Below the pieces are notes generated by a model, which was not told the origin of the DNA, did not search any database, and saw only the letters and a list, made by a program, of their open reading frames with translations. Both the position numbers and the translations under genes were made by a program. From Pleurocapsa minor HA4230-MV1 (GTDB lineage: Bacteria; Cyanobacteriota; Cyanobacteriia; Cyanobacteriales; Xenococcaceae), in NCBI GenBank assembly GCA_019359095.1, contig JAHHHZ010000020.1:186001-250000 (forward strand): a stretch of 64,000 bases of DNA, in the 5' to 3' direction. This document shows positions 8,785 through 18,380 of this stretch, in pieces. How positions within the stretch are numbered: position 1 is the stretch's first letter; each line of letters starts with the position of its first letter.

Positions 8785-10977
8785 TTAATTTATATTATTA
8801 ATAGCTAATCCCAAAATTGGAGCTTTACACAATCTTAATTGATTAAGAGCTTCAGTTATTTCATCAGTTTGTATTCTACCTACCTCGGTAACTAAGACAA
8901 TTCCATCTATTTGACCAGCCAGTAAATTTACGTCAGCAAATCCAACTATAGCGCAAAGATCGTAGATAACTATGTCAAAACTATTTCTTAATTCTTCAAT
9001 TAAAATATGCATTTTTGCTGATGCTAATAAGTGACTACAGTCCTGTTTAATAAAAGATGAATTTTTGGGTAATTTTGTATTTGTAATTGTTTCATCTTTT
9101 AAACCAGAAGTGATAAAAGATAAATTACTTTCTAAAAGCAATTGTTTAGTATTAATTTGCTCTAAACTTAAATTATAATCATTCTGATTTAAGATATCTA
9201 TTAAACCTATTTCTGATTCTAAATCCAAATATTTAGTTAAACGATCATTACTACGTAGATCTGTATCAACCAGCAAAGTCTTTTTACCCATTGAAGCACA
9301 TGCTCTAGCAAGATTTAAGGCAACAGTAGATTTTCCCTCTCCAGAAATCGCCGAAGTAATTACCAGAGACTTAATATTAATGTTGGAATCTAAATGCCCT
9401 GAATTAAAATTTAAAAGACCTAAATTAGCAGCAAATGAACGAAATGCTTCCATTGATAAAGAAGCTAACTCTGGAAGAGATCGTTGTTTGAGCGAATGTG
9501 ATTCTTGTGAAGATAATTGTCTTAATTCTTGTTTAATAAATGCTAATGTCTTATTTTTTGGTATATGAGGAATTGTACCCAAAATAGGTAAGTTAGTTAT
9601 TTCTTCAACCTTAGCTGAAGTATAAATAATATTTTGATATTTATCTAAAATTAAAGCTGTTCCTACACCTAACAATAATCCCAAACTTGAACCTAGCAAC
9701 AAGTAGTTAATCATACCAAAATTTTTAGTTGCTGGTTCTTCTGCTGGAGTTAAAAGTTGCCATGGTGCTTCTTGTTGAGCAGCTTCAATTGAAAGGGCAT
9801 CTTTTTGCAGCTCAAATTCGTTGAGTTTATTATTAGCTAAAGCTAGATTTTGTAAAAGGTTATTGTAATCACTAGAAACTGATGACCAACCTTCTAATTG
9901 TAATTTTAAATTATTTGTTCCTTTAACTATGTTTTGTTGGCGATTTTCTGATATATTAATTTCTTTATTTAACTGTTGGCGAATCTCTTCTCCTACTTCT
10001 CTAATTAAAAAAATAATTTGTTGCTTTTCTTGTTTTAAAGTTTGTATTTCTATACTATTATTTGAAAAAATCGCAGACTTACGAGCAATTTCAAGCTCTA
10101 TTTGTCGAGATTTATTGAGTAATTCAAGATACTGAGGAGTAGCAAGCTTAATCGCCGTCTCTGATTTTTCTGGCTTTGTTTTTAGTTCCCGATCCAGATT
10201 TTTAGCCATCAACCTAAGTTCAGCGATCCTGATATTAATATCCTCTGCTTCTTGATTTAATTTATTAGAACGGGTTGTTAGAGGTTCTAAAGAAATATCT
10301 GGCTTAATAAAATTATGTTTGCTTCTTAATGTTTTAATTTGTTCTTCTATATTGTTAACTTCTAAGTCAGCTTTTAGTATTTGTTGGTCTAAAAAACTAA
10401 TACCTCGTTTAACTCCAGATAAGCGTTTTTCTGCACTATAGTCTATGTATACCTTAATTAAAACATCCACAACACTAGCAACTTTTTGTTTATCTACATT
10501 TTCATATGTTACTAGCAGAACATCTTGAGCTTCTTGATTTTCTTGACTATCAGTGATTATGTTAATCGTTAAGCCATCATATAACTCTTGATAACTCATG
10601 TCGGGATATTTACTTTGAAGTAATTCAACAGCACGCAAAATTAATTTAGGGCTTTTTAAAATTTTAAGTTGAACATCATTCAACTCTACAGAAGTAATTT
10701 CTTCTCTGGTTTCTCTAGACTCTTCATTAGTAGAAGTAACTTTAGTTTCAATGTTTAATGGCTCCAATAGTTCAAAACTGGCAAAATAAACTGGAGGGGT
10801 AATTAACATTTTTATAAAGGCAAAAGAGGTCATTCCTAAAGTAAAACATATAATTAGAAAAATTTTGCGCCAAATAATATTTTTTATTTCACGTAAATTT
10901 AAGCCTCCTTCAGAGTTTTCAGCCGTAGAATAATTATTTAAAGGATAAAAATTTTGCGTCTCTAGATTATGGTTCAT
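8785..10977 (-). CDS. Wzc-like polysaccharide co-polymerase with BY-kinase domain
   Basis: This 730-residue inner-membrane protein controls chain length and export of EPS. A Wzz region has transmembrane helix 1 near residues 36-56. A long periplasmic coiled coil (about 190-400) follows, then helix 2 near 420-441, then a cytoplasmic CpsD-type ATPase. Walker A is ISGEGKSTVALNLARA (about 542-555), Walker A' is LLVDTDLRSND, and Walker B is FDIVIYDL. The protein stops soon after the P-loop fold (GLAINNIN) and lacks the tyrosine-rich tail that bacterial BY-kinases autophosphorylate. The D-x-P usually seen after Walker B is also replaced. It heads the leftward operon. Confidence 0.93.
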   Translation of the reverse strand: MNHNLETQNFYPLNNYSTAENSEGGLNLREIKNIIWRKIFLIICFTLGMTSFAFIKMLITPPVYFASFELLEPLNIETKVTSTNEESRETREEITSVELNDVQLKILKSPKLILRAVELLQSKYPDMSYQELYDGLTINIITDSQENQEAQDVLLVTYENVDKQKVASVVDVLIKVYIDYSAEKRLSGVKRGISFLDQQILKADLEVNNIEEQIKTLRSKHNFIKPDISLEPLTTRSNKLNQEAEDINIRIAELRLMAKNLDRELKTKPEKSETAIKLATPQYLELLNKSRQIELEIARKSAIFSNNSIEIQTLKQEKQQIIFLIREVGEEIRQQLNKEINISENRQQNIVKGTNNLKLQLEGWSSVSSDYNNLLQNLALANNKLNEFELQKDALSIEAAQQEAPWQLLTPAEEPATKNFGMINYLLLGSSLGLLLGVGTALILDKYQNIIYTSAKVEEITNLPILGTIPHIPKNKTLAFIKQELRQLSSQESHSLKQRSLPELASLSMEAFRSFAANLGLLNFNSGHLDSNINIKSLVITSAISGEGKSTVALNLARACASMGKKTLLVDTDLRSNDRLTKYLDLESEIGLIDILNQNDYNLSLEQINTKQLLLESNLSFITSGLKDETITNTKLPKNSSFIKQDCSHLLASAKMHILIEELRNSFDIVIYDLCAIVGFADVNLLAGQIDGIVLVTEVGRIQTDEITEALNQLRLCKAPILGLAINNIN

Positions 10978-11622
10978 GATTTTTAAATTGTTTAATTGCT
11001 AAACATAAGCAAGTAGTAAATTTCTATTTAAAAAAATAATATGTTTGTTCTATAGAAAACAATAGTATAATACATACATAAGACAATTTTTCGTACATTT
11101 TTACTATAAAATATACATATTTGCTACAAAAATCAAGCCTTCTAATTTAAGCAGTTAAAAAAAATTAATACAAAACTTACTTAAAAAATTAATCTTGACT
11201 TCTTTGAATTAATAATGTAATAATGCAATAATGTTTTTTTAATATCAATACTTAAATAGCAATCTTTTGCACAAATATCTAGAGAAGACACCTTTGAGTG
11301 CACTTTCGATTTTGCTGTTCAAGGCACTGTTGCCTTAAAATAGATAATCTATTTGATATTTAATGTTTTTTCTTTAAATATCAAAAACTGTCGTGCATTA
11401 TCTGCTTATTTTGATTATTTTAAAAATCATAAAAATTAAACTTGATAGGTTTATAAACTTTTAAACATATGTGAACAATAGTGCATACATCTATTTAACT
11501 ATTTGTATATTACTTGCATATGAAACTTATTCTAATATTGTTATTTTTAGTTTTTCTCTAAGTTAAAAACTAGAAAATTTTTGCTTGTTTTTTTTTAATT
11601 AAAATAAAATCAATGTAGTTTT
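10978..11622. other. Intergenic divergent control region of the EPS locus
   Basis: This is about 645 very AT-rich bases between the divergent wzc-like gene and the Cys-rich gene at 11623. Promoters for both arms of the EPS locus must lie here. A TATAAT box sits at 11066-11071 with a TTGTTC 15 bases before it, which is only a weak candidate. A 6-bp hairpin AAGGCA-CTGT-TGCCTT lies at 11321-11336. I see no ORF, tRNA or recognisable riboswitch. Confidence 0.6.
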
Positions 11623-12012
11623 ATGCCTAATAAAAGAAGTAAAAGAGGAAAAACTCAAATTTATAATTGTCCTTTTTGTCAGCAAAGATTATGGAGGTTA
11701 GGAACTTCAAAATATTACATTTTTTATCAAAATGACATTGAAATTAAGAAAAATCTATGTATTTCTGCTAAAAATGCTAAGTTGCTAGCTAATCAAAACT
11801 CTACATACCTAGATACAAAAAAATGGATAGAAGCTTTTTGTTGTCAAAAACATGGATCACTTTGGCTATTAATTTCACTTCAAGAAAAAGGTTGCAATTA
11901 TAGGTTGGCTAAGGAAAAAGATTGGTTACAGACGAATAAAACCTCTGACCCTAGAAGATCTAACCCTTCCGTTAGCGAATTTACTTTGAGAATGAGCCGT
12001 GCGCTTTTTTAA
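11623..12012 (+). CDS. Small conserved Cys-rich protein, putative zinc ribbon
   Basis: This 129-residue protein of unknown function has no signal peptide. It contains a CPFCQQRLWRLG knuckle (C16, C19) and a second cluster, FCCQKHGSLWLLIS, which together could bind one zinc. The C-terminal half ends with NPSVSEFTLRMSR. From memory this resembles a cyanobacterial family of uncharacterised proteins found near polysaccharide genes, but I cannot confirm it. It is the first gene of the rightward EPS arm, 88 bp before the GT26 gene. The zinc-binding role is inference from the paired cysteines. Confidence 0.7.
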   Translation: MPNKRSKRGKTQIYNCPFCQQRLWRLGTSKYYIFYQNDIEIKKNLCISAKNAKLLANQNSTYLDTKKWIEAFCCQKHGSLWLLISLQEKGCNYRLAKEKDWLQTNKTSDPRRSNPSVSEFTLRMSRALF

Positions 12013-12100
12013 AATTACGGCGTGATTAATTACAAAGGGCAAATCATAACGGAATAAAAATAAGATTTAAAGCTATTTTTATAATACAAACAACGCAAGG

Positions 12101-13354
12101 ATGATACCAAAAAAAGAACTACTTAATGTTCCTGTTACTTGTCTGCCTTTGGATGAGCAAATCATGTTGATGCTACGCTGGGCGAAAATGAGAACGAGCA
12201 AAGTTGTCTGTTTGGCCAACGTTCATATGCTAATGGAGGCTTACTGGCATCCAGCCTTTAAAACGATTTTACAGAAAGCAGATTTGGTTACTCCTGACGG
12301 CAAGCCTTTAGTTTTGATGCTACGTCGATTGGGAATACATCACCAAAACCAGGTATCGGGAATGGATGTCTTTCTTAATTTGTGCAACCTAGCTGAAAGT
12401 ACGGGGGTTGGAATATATTTTTTAGGCTCTACGAACGAAATATTAGCAAAGATTAAGCAAAAACTAAACCGTGAATACCCAATTTTAAAAATTGCTGGGA
12501 TGAAAGCAATTCCTCATCTTTCTATTGAAGAAATTTATGCTAATCAAGATACTGAATTAATAGAAGATATCAATAAAAGTAAAGCTGGCATAGTATTTGT
12601 TTGTTTGGGATGTCCGAAACAGGAAATCTGGATGTCTCAATATCAGGGTTTGATTAATGGGGTGATGATTGGAGTTGGGGCTGTTTTTTCAATGTACGTA
12701 GGAATTAATCCCAGAGCGCCTCAATGGATTCAACAAGCAGGTTTAGAATGGCTATATCGCTTATTACAAGAGCCACGGCGTCTCTGGCGTCGTTATGGTT
12801 CAACGATTCCACCTTTTCTATATTTAGCTATCAAACAATTATTGACTCTCTATCAAGAAAAATTAAAACTAGAGGATCAAAACTCAGTAGATGGTCATTC
12901 AATGTTTAATATTGATGAGCTAGATACTTCACCTAAAAGAATAGGTGACATTTTAGTTAGACAAGGTTTAATAACTACAGATATCTTAAATAAAGTAATA
13001 CAAGAACAAGAACAAGCTTATGAGTTAAAAATAGGCGAGATTTTGATTAAGAATAATTTAATTTCTTTACCTCAATTGAAATATTATTTAAGAAATCAAA
13101 ATATTAAACTTGGTGAAATTTTAATTGAGCAAAAATTACTTAAAAACTCAAAATTAAAACAAATTTTACTACTTCAAAAAACTATAATGTCTGGTAAAAA
13201 ATTAGGTGAAATTTTAATTGAGCTAAATATATTGTCGGATAAACAAATAGAAATGGCTATTCTTGAGCAGTATTGGCGACGTAAAGGACTATGGTTAAAT
13301 CAACAGACACCTGAAGAGAGTTCAGATTCCCAAAAAATTTATGTTCAGCTTTAG
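12101..13354 (+). CDS. WecG/TagA/CpsF (GT26) glycosyltransferase fused to four MshEN-like motifs
   Basis: Residues 1-245 are a GT26 transferase of the kind that adds the second sugar to an undecaprenyl-linked primer. The family blocks are visible: VCLANVHMLMEAY, ADLVTPDGKPLV, a GMDVF block, and VCLGCPKQEIWM followed by GVGAVFSMYVG. Residues 280-390 are four 24-residue units beginning RIGDIL, KIGEIL, KLGEIL and KLGEIL, each ending near an LxxQ or IxxQ, with spacers of 6, 2 and 7 residues. This is the pattern of the MshEN c-di-GMP-binding domain. Only unit 1 keeps the leading arginine. The GT alone would be about 250 residues, so the tail is a true addition. A GCAAGG ribosome site precedes the ATG. 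Confidence 0.92.
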   Translation: MIPKKELLNVPVTCLPLDEQIMLMLRWAKMRTSKVVCLANVHMLMEAYWHPAFKTILQKADLVTPDGKPLVLMLRRLGIHHQNQVSGMDVFLNLCNLAESTGVGIYFLGSTNEILAKIKQKLNREYPILKIAGMKAIPHLSIEEIYANQDTELIEDINKSKAGIVFVCLGCPKQEIWMSQYQGLINGVMIGVGAVFSMYVGINPRAPQWIQQAGLEWLYRLLQEPRRLWRRYGSTIPPFLYLAIKQLLTLYQEKLKLEDQNSVDGHSMFNIDELDTSPKRIGDILVRQGLITTDILNKVIQEQEQAYELKIGEILIKNNLISLPQLKYYLRNQNIKLGEILIEQKLLKNSKLKQILLLQKTIMSGKKLGEILIELNILSDKQIEMAILEQYWRRKGLWLNQQTPEESSDSQKIYVQL

Positions 13355-13391
13355 TTATTTTAATAAATTAATAAATTAAACGTAAATAAAA

Positions 13392-13877
13392 ATGGCAATT
13401 AATGATGATGTTGTATTAGGTAGTAATGTAAAAATTTTTCATCCTAATTTAGTTAATCTTTATGGTTGTAAAATTGGTGACCATACTAAAATTGGCACTT
13501 TTGTTGAAATTCAAGCAAATGTCATTGTAGGACAGAGATGCAAAATTTCTTCTCATAGTTTTTTATGTGAAGGGGTAACTATTGAAGATGAAGTTTTTAT
13601 TGGTCATGGTGTAATGTTTACCAACGACCTTTATCCTCGCGCTACTAATGAAGATGGCAGTTTAAAAACAGAAACTGATTGGGATGTGATTCAAACCACA
13701 GTCAAAAACCGTGCCTCTATTGGTAGTAATGTCACAATTCTTCCAGGAATTAATATTGGTAGACACGCTATAGTCGGAGCTGGTGCGGTTGTAACTAATG
13801 ATGTTGACGATTATGCAATTGTGGCTGGAGTTCCGGCTCGCGTTGTGGGAGATGCTCGCATTAATAATTCAAATTAA
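13392..13877 (+). CDS. Left-handed beta-helix N-acetyltransferase (WbpD-like)
   Basis: This 161-residue hexapeptide-repeat enzyme has turns such as IGDHTKIGTFVEIQANVIVG and IGSNVTILPGINIGRHAIVG, ending with the canonical GAGAVVTNDV and AGVPARVVG. Members transfer acetyl from acetyl-CoA to an amino group of a nucleotide sugar. The WbpD type acts on the 3-amino group of UDP-GlcNAc3NA. The neighbouring Gfo/Idh dehydrogenase and DegT aminotransferase genes are the expected partners (WbpB, WbpE), which supports this reading. It is separated from them by 278 bases, so it may be transcribed apart. Confidence 0.85.
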   Translation: MAINDDVVLGSNVKIFHPNLVNLYGCKIGDHTKIGTFVEIQANVIVGQRCKISSHSFLCEGVTIEDEVFIGHGVMFTNDLYPRATNEDGSLKTETDWDVIQTTVKNRASIGSNVTILPGINIGRHAIVGAGAVVTNDVDDYAIVAGVPARVVGDARINNSN

Positions 13878-14005
13878 AAAAATAAATATTATCAAATGAT
13901 TTTATCAAAACGTGACATAATTATTAAAAAACAAAATTAATTAAAGGCTTGCTTTTTTTAGAGCAAAATATTTGTCAAAAATGTATATTATTTTGTTTGC
14001 TCAAC

Positions 14006-14033
14006 ATCAAAGTTTTATATATAAAACTTTGAT
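14006..14033. promoter_or_regulatory. Perfect 28-bp palindrome upstream of amino-sugar operon
   Basis: The two 14-base arms are exact reverse complements. The left arm reads ATCAAAGTTTTATA and there is no loop. It lies 123 bases before the ATG at 14156 and 129 bases after the acetyltransferase stop. It may be an operator for the operon or a hairpin ending the upstream transcript. There is no clean T-run after it, so an operator or a cruciform is at least as likely. The function is inference. Confidence 0.55.
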
Positions 14034-14155
14034 TTATATGTACAATTACATAAATAACACAAAAATAATTTTAAGAGACAATATAGTTGTATATTTTTGA
14101 CTAAATAATCGTACATAAATATTTTTTATCAAATATAAATACCGAAACAAAACTA

Positions 14156-15205
14156 ATGGAAGATATCATCAATATTGGCGTAATTGGCTACGGATATTGG
14201 GGACCAAATTTAGTTCGTAATTTTGCTGAATTGCCGACCGCAAAAGTTACTATGATTAGTGACTTCAAGACAGAACTATTATTAAAAGCGCAGACAAGAT
14301 ATCCAACTATTGAAGTAACCACAAACTATCAAGATATAGTTACTAATCATAAAATAGATGCTATAGCGATCGCCACTCCCGTATCGACACATTTTGACTT
14401 AGCACTGGCAGCTTTAAAAGCTGGTAAGCACGTTTTTGTCGAAAAACCAATGACCGTAACCACAGAACAAGGATTGCGGTTAGTTGAAGAAGCAGAAAAA
14501 CGTAATTTAGTATTAATGGTCGATCATACATTTGTTTATACAGGTGCAGTGCAAAAAATGCGCGATCTTGTATCTAGCAAGCAACTGGGTGATATTTATT
14601 ACTATGATTCGGTCAGAGTCAATTTAGGGCTATTTCAGCACGATGTCAATGTACTTTGGGATTTAGCAGTACACGATCTTTCAATTATGAACTATGTATT
14701 GCAAACTCAGCCCTATGCTGTTTCGGCAACTGGCATAAGTCATGTTCCTGGAGAACCAGAAAATATAGCCTATTTAACTTTATTTTTCCACAATGATATG
14801 ATCGCTCATATTAATGTTAATTGGTTAGCACCAGTCAAAGTACGTCGTACCCTTATTGGTGGTAGTGAAAAAATGGTCGTGTTTGATGACTTAGAGCCTA
14901 GTGAAAAGCTAAAAGTATACGATAAAGGTATTACTTTAAATGGCAATATCAATAGTAATGCGGATAAAGTCTATCAAATGCTAATTGGTTATCGTACAGG
15001 AGATATGTGGTCTCCTAAGCTAGAAATGACAGAGGCATTACGTACTGAAGCATTACATTTTATTGAATGTATCCAACAAGGCAAACGTCCAATTACTGAT
15101 GGCTATGCAGGATTGCAAATAGTCAAAATTCTTGAAGCTGCTACTCTTTCCATGAAAAAGCAGGGTCAATTAGTTGAATTAGATAAAATCGAGGTAGCAG
15201 TATGA
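14156..15205 (+). CDS. Gfo/Idh/MocA family nucleotide-sugar dehydrogenase (WbpB-like)
   Basis: This is a 349-residue NAD(P)-dependent oxidoreductase. The Rossmann motif is [17 protein letters not shown] (residues 7-23), the catalytic EKP is at 96-98 (HVFVEKPMT), and the substrate-domain segment [14 protein letters not shown] is conserved in the UDP-sugar branch. It likely oxidises the 3-OH of a UDP-sugar to give the 3-keto form that the next enzyme aminates. Its stop overlaps the ATG of the aminotransferase by 4 bp (ATGA). It is the first gene of a six-gene overlapping operon. The exact sugar is inferred from the partner genes. Confidence 0.88.
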   Translation: MEDIINIGVIGYGYWGPNLVRNFAELPTAKVTMISDFKTELLLKAQTRYPTIEVTTNYQDIVTNHKIDAIAIATPVSTHFDLALAALKAGKHVFVEKPMTVTTEQGLRLVEEAEKRNLVLMVDHTFVYTGAVQKMRDLVSSKQLGDIYYYDSVRVNLGLFQHDVNVLWDLAVHDLSIMNYVLQTQPYAVSATGISHVPGEPENIAYLTLFFHNDMIAHINVNWLAPVKVRRTLIGGSEKMVVFDDLEPSEKLKVYDKGITLNGNINSNADKVYQMLIGYRTGDMWSPKLEMTEALRTEALHFIECIQQGKRPITDGYAGLQIVKILEAATLSMKKQGQLVELDKIEVAV

Positions 15206-16311
15206 TTCCCTTTGTTGATTTAAAAACTCAGTATTTAAGCATTAAAGAAGAGATAGATACGGCTGTTTTAAAGGTATTAGATAGTACCCAGTTTATTTTG
15301 GGTAACGAAGTTGTTGCTTTTGAAAAAGAGTTTGCAGCCTACTGTAATACCGATTATGCTTTGGCTCTTAATACAGGTACAAGTGCTTTACACTTAGCCT
15401 TACTTGCTGCGGGTATTGGGGCTGGGGACGAAGTAATTACAACTCCCTTTACCTTTGTCGCTACTGTAGCAGCTATTTGTTATGCAGGAGCTACCCCAGT
15501 TTTTGTCGATGTCGATCCAATTTCTTACACCATTGATGTAAAGCAAATCGAACAAGCGATCACTCCTCGAACTAAGGCAATTTTGCCCGTACATTTATAC
15601 GGTCAACCAGCAGATATGCAGCCCATCATGGAAATTGCTCGTCGTCATGGTTTAACTGTCATTGAAGATGCAGCCCAAGCACATAGAGCGGAGTACAAGG
15701 GACAAAGAGTTGGCAGCATTGGGGATATCGGCTGTTTTAGTTTTTATCCAGGTAAGAATTTAGGAGCTTACGGCGAAGGTGGTGCAATAGTTACCAGTAA
15801 TCCCGAATATGCTCGCAAAATCAAAATGTTGCGGGATTGGGGACAAGAGGAAAGATATCATCATGTCATGAAAGGCTATAACTATCGCATGGATGGGATT
15901 CAAGGCGCAATTTTACGAGTGAAGTTACGTTACTTAGACCAGTGGACAGAAGCCAGAAGAACTCATGCTGCTCAGTATGACGAGCTTTTAGCCAATTCAG
16001 GAGTCAAAACTCCAACCGTGATGCCTTATAGTCATCATGTGTATCATATTTATGCAGTGCGAACTCACCAAAGAGAACAGCTACAGCAAAAACTAAATGA
16101 GCAGGGAATTCAAACTGGTATTCACTATCCTATTCCCGTACATCTGCAAACAGGATACGCCGATTTAGGTTATAAACTGGGTGATTTTCCGAATTCAGAA
16201 TTAGTAGCAAAAGAAGTTCTCTCATTACCTATGTATGCAGAACTTTCTTCTGGGCAAGTTAAAACTGTAGCAACAGCTTTACAAAGTGTGGTTGAGGGAG
16301 TTGATCAATGA
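15202..16311 (+). CDS. DegT/DnrJ/EryC1/StrS sugar aminotransferase 1 (WbpE-like)
   Basis: This 369-residue PLP enzyme transfers an amino group from glutamate to a keto-nucleotide sugar. The cofactor-binding pieces are [12 protein letters not shown] (residues 57-68), VIEDAAQAH (153-161), and the Schiff-base lysine K185 in [30 protein letters not shown] is the usual C-terminal landmark. ATGA overlaps link it to genes on both sides. With the dehydrogenase before it and the acetyltransferase at 13392 it makes a credible WbpB/E/D set for a 3-acetamido sugar. Confidence 0.93.
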   Translation: MIPFVDLKTQYLSIKEEIDTAVLKVLDSTQFILGNEVVAFEKEFAAYCNTDYALALNTGTSALHLALLAAGIGAGDEVITTPFTFVATVAAICYAGATPVFVDVDPISYTIDVKQIEQAITPRTKAILPVHLYGQPADMQPIMEIARRHGLTVIEDAAQAHRAEYKGQRVGSIGDIGCFSFYPGKNLGAYGEGGAIVTSNPEYARKIKMLRDWGQEERYHHVMKGYNYRMDGIQGAILRVKLRYLDQWTEARRTHAAQYDELLANSGVKTPTVMPYSHHVYHIYAVRTHQREQLQQKLNEQGIQTGIHYPIPVHLQTGYADLGYKLGDFPNSELVAKEVLSLPMYAELSSGQVKTVATALQSVVEGVDQ

Positions 16312-17396
16312 TTGATAACAACCTTCTGCCTGGTTTTAACTCTAAACGACTTCTTTCTCTAATCAAAAGGTCAATTACTGAGTGTAATTTGCAATTAAAC
16401 GACTTAACTGTACTGACTGAAGCAGCTACTGGAGCTTATATTGTGACACCGATTATTGCTGCAATGGCGGGAGCGAAAAAAGTCTACGCTATCACTCAGG
16501 ATACTCCCTATGGTAGTGCGGAAGAAGTTAAAGAGCAAACCGCCAAGTTAGCTCAATTAGGACAAGTCAGAGACAAGATCGAATTTATTACGACTAAGAC
16601 TCAAGACATTGTGGCAGCAGCCGACATTATTACTAATAGCGGACATGTGCGACCTATAAATGCTGAAATGATTAGTTGGATGAATCCTAATGCTGCTATA
16701 GGTTTAATGTATGAAGCATGGGAATTTAGACCAGAAGATATTGATCGACTAGCTTGTCAAAAACGCAATATTCCGATTGTCGGTGTCAACGAACGTCATT
16801 CAGCAGTAGATGTTTTTTCCTTTTTGGGGATGATGGCAATTAAGCAGTTACTAGATGCAGGAATTTCTGTATATAACTGTGATATTTTGCTTCTTTGCGA
16901 CAACCCATTTCGGACATTTATTGAGCGAGGTTTGTTAAATGCAGGTGCAAGAGTAGATACTGTAGAAAATTTGACACAGACATCTTTAGATAAAACTTAT
17001 GATGCCATTCTAGTTGCACTACAGCCACAATCATATCCAGTCTTATCAGTAGAAGCTGCGAAGCTGATCGCTAATGTTTGGTCGGAGGCGGTAGTACTAC
17101 AATATTGGGGGGAGATTGACCGTGCTGCTTTTAGTGAGCATAATATTCCTTTATTTCCTCCAAAAGCACCAAAACCAGGACATATGGGAGTTTTACCTTC
17201 AGATGTTGGCCCAGAAGCGATTGTTCGTTTACAAACTGGTGGGTTAACAGCAGCAGAAGTAGTATATCGTCAGAGATTAGTTACCTCGGAAACAACAGGG
17301 CTTAACAATCAAGCTAATTCACAAATAATAACTGATAAAGCTGCGATCGCTGAAATTTTAGTTAACAATTGCTCTGAAGCAATAGGACAAGTATAA
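16308..17396 (+). CDS. Unrecognised Rossmann-like protein of the amino-sugar operon
   Basis: I do not recognise this 362-residue protein. It has no signal peptide or membrane segment. An [24 protein letters not shown] segment looks like a dinucleotide-binding turn. The middle has [13 protein letters not shown] and [10 protein letters not shown] second alpha/beta unit contains [22 protein letters not shown]. The C-terminus has a conserved-looking [18 protein letters not shown]. The overall layout recalls two-domain NAD-binding proteins such as adenosylhomocysteinase-like or shikimate-dehydrogenase-like folds. It overlaps the aminotransferase by 4 bp and abuts the formyltransferase with no gap, so it must serve the same sugar pathway or its control. 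Confidence 0.8.
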   Translation: MIDNNLLPGFNSKRLLSLIKRSITECNLQLNDLTVLTEAATGAYIVTPIIAAMAGAKKVYAITQDTPYGSAEEVKEQTAKLAQLGQVRDKIEFITTKTQDIVAAADIITNSGHVRPINAEMISWMNPNAAIGLMYEAWEFRPEDIDRLACQKRNIPIVGVNERHSAVDVFSFLGMMAIKQLLDAGISVYNCDILLLCDNPFRTFIERGLLNAGARVDTVENLTQTSLDKTYDAILVALQPQSYPVLSVEAAKLIANVWSEAVVLQYWGEIDRAAFSEHNIPLFPPKAPKPGHMGVLPSDVGPEAIVRLQTGGLTAAEVVYRQRLVTSETTGLNNQANSQIITDKAAIAEILVNNCSEAIGQV

Positions 17397-18380
17397 ATGG
17401 TTAAAGTTTTGCTCATTGGCTTGGGGATTACTACTTTGACAGCTTTAGAATCTTTAATTTCTCAATGTCAAGTTGTTGGTATAGTCAGAAATATAGCTCA
17501 AGAATCTGAAGCAAACGATCCCGTTATCAATTTGGCTAAAAAGGAAAATATTCCTCTTTTTAATGATCCATCTCAAAAAGCCATTCAATCTTTAATTGTT
17601 GAACTAAAACCTGATTGTGTTGTAGTTTCTTCTTACAACCAAATACTCCCTCAATCGCTAATTAAATTAACTACTTTTATTAATGTTCATTATTCCCCTT
17701 TACCACAATATCGTGGTCGCGCCAATGTTAATTGGGCAATTATTAATGATGAATCTCATGTAGCAATTAGTATTCATTTAATCTCACCTGAATTAGATGA
17801 AGGTAATATTTTATATCAGCAATTAATTCCTATCGAGCATGATGATACGGTGGCAACTTTATACGAGAAATTAAATCAAATTCAAAAAGAAAACTTGGGG
17901 ATAACAATTATTAAAGCCTTACAAGGTAATTGGGGAATACCTCAAAATCACGAGCAATCAAGTTATGGTTGTACTCGTTTACCAGAAGATGGCGAAATTA
18001 ATTGGTCGGATAGTACTAAAAAAATTAATAATTTGATTCGTGCTTTAGTTGAACCTTTTCCTGGTGCTTATACTTATTTCAAAGGTGAAAAATTAATAGT
18101 TTGGCAAGCCGAAATTGTTAATAATGCACCTCAATATATAGGTCGAATTCCTGGACGAATTATTAATAGATCGCCAACAGAAGGTCATGTTGATATTTTG
18201 ACAGGGAATGGAGTTTTAAGATTGCTTGAAGTTCAATTATTTGGACAAGAAAAAACTCAAGCAGCCAAAGTAATTAAATCAGTCAAAAGTACTTTAGGAC
18301 TGCAAACATCTGAGCTATTAAATCGTATTCAAAGTTTAGAAAAGCAAATTTTTTACTTACAACAAAAAAATGAAAAATAA
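17397..18380 (+). CDS. Sugar N-formyltransferase (methionyl-tRNA formyltransferase-like fold)
   Basis: This 327-residue enzyme of the formyl-THF-dependent formyltransferase family carries the catalytic Asn-His-Asp triad: N96 and H98 in INVHYSPLPQYRGR and D134 in SPELDEGNIL. The SSYNQILP segment also matches. A C-terminal domain (about 210-300) contains LPEDGEINW and a LVEPFPGAYTYF block, as in ArnA-N and WbkC/VioF-type sugar formylases. The genomic setting between sugar aminotransferase and epimerase genes excludes the housekeeping tRNA role. It should put a formyl group on an amino sugar. It overlaps the next gene by 11 bp. Confidence 0.87.
   Translation: MVKVLLIGLGITTLTALESLISQCQVVGIVRNIAQESEANDPVINLAKKENIPLFNDPSQKAIQSLIVELKPDCVVVSSYNQILPQSLIKLTTFINVHYSPLPQYRGRANVNWAIINDESHVAISIHLISPELDEGNILYQQLIPIEHDDTVATLYEKLNQIQKENLGITIIKALQGNWGIPQNHEQSSYGCTRLPEDGEINWSDSTKKINNLIRALVEPFPGAYTYFKGEKLIVWQAEIVNNAPQYIGRIPGRIINRSPTEGHVDILTGNGVLRLLEVQLFGQEKTQAAKVIKSVKSTLGLQTSELLNRIQSLEKQIFYLQQKNEK

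Noticed and set aside
11045-11071. TTGTTC/TATAAT as the promoter of the rightward EPS arm
   Set aside because: The spacing is only 15 bases and it lies over 550 bases from the first gene. In such AT-rich DNA the match is weak evidence.
11321-11336. Short hairpin as a terminator
   Set aside because: The 6-bp stem has no T-run on either strand and no gene end nearby.
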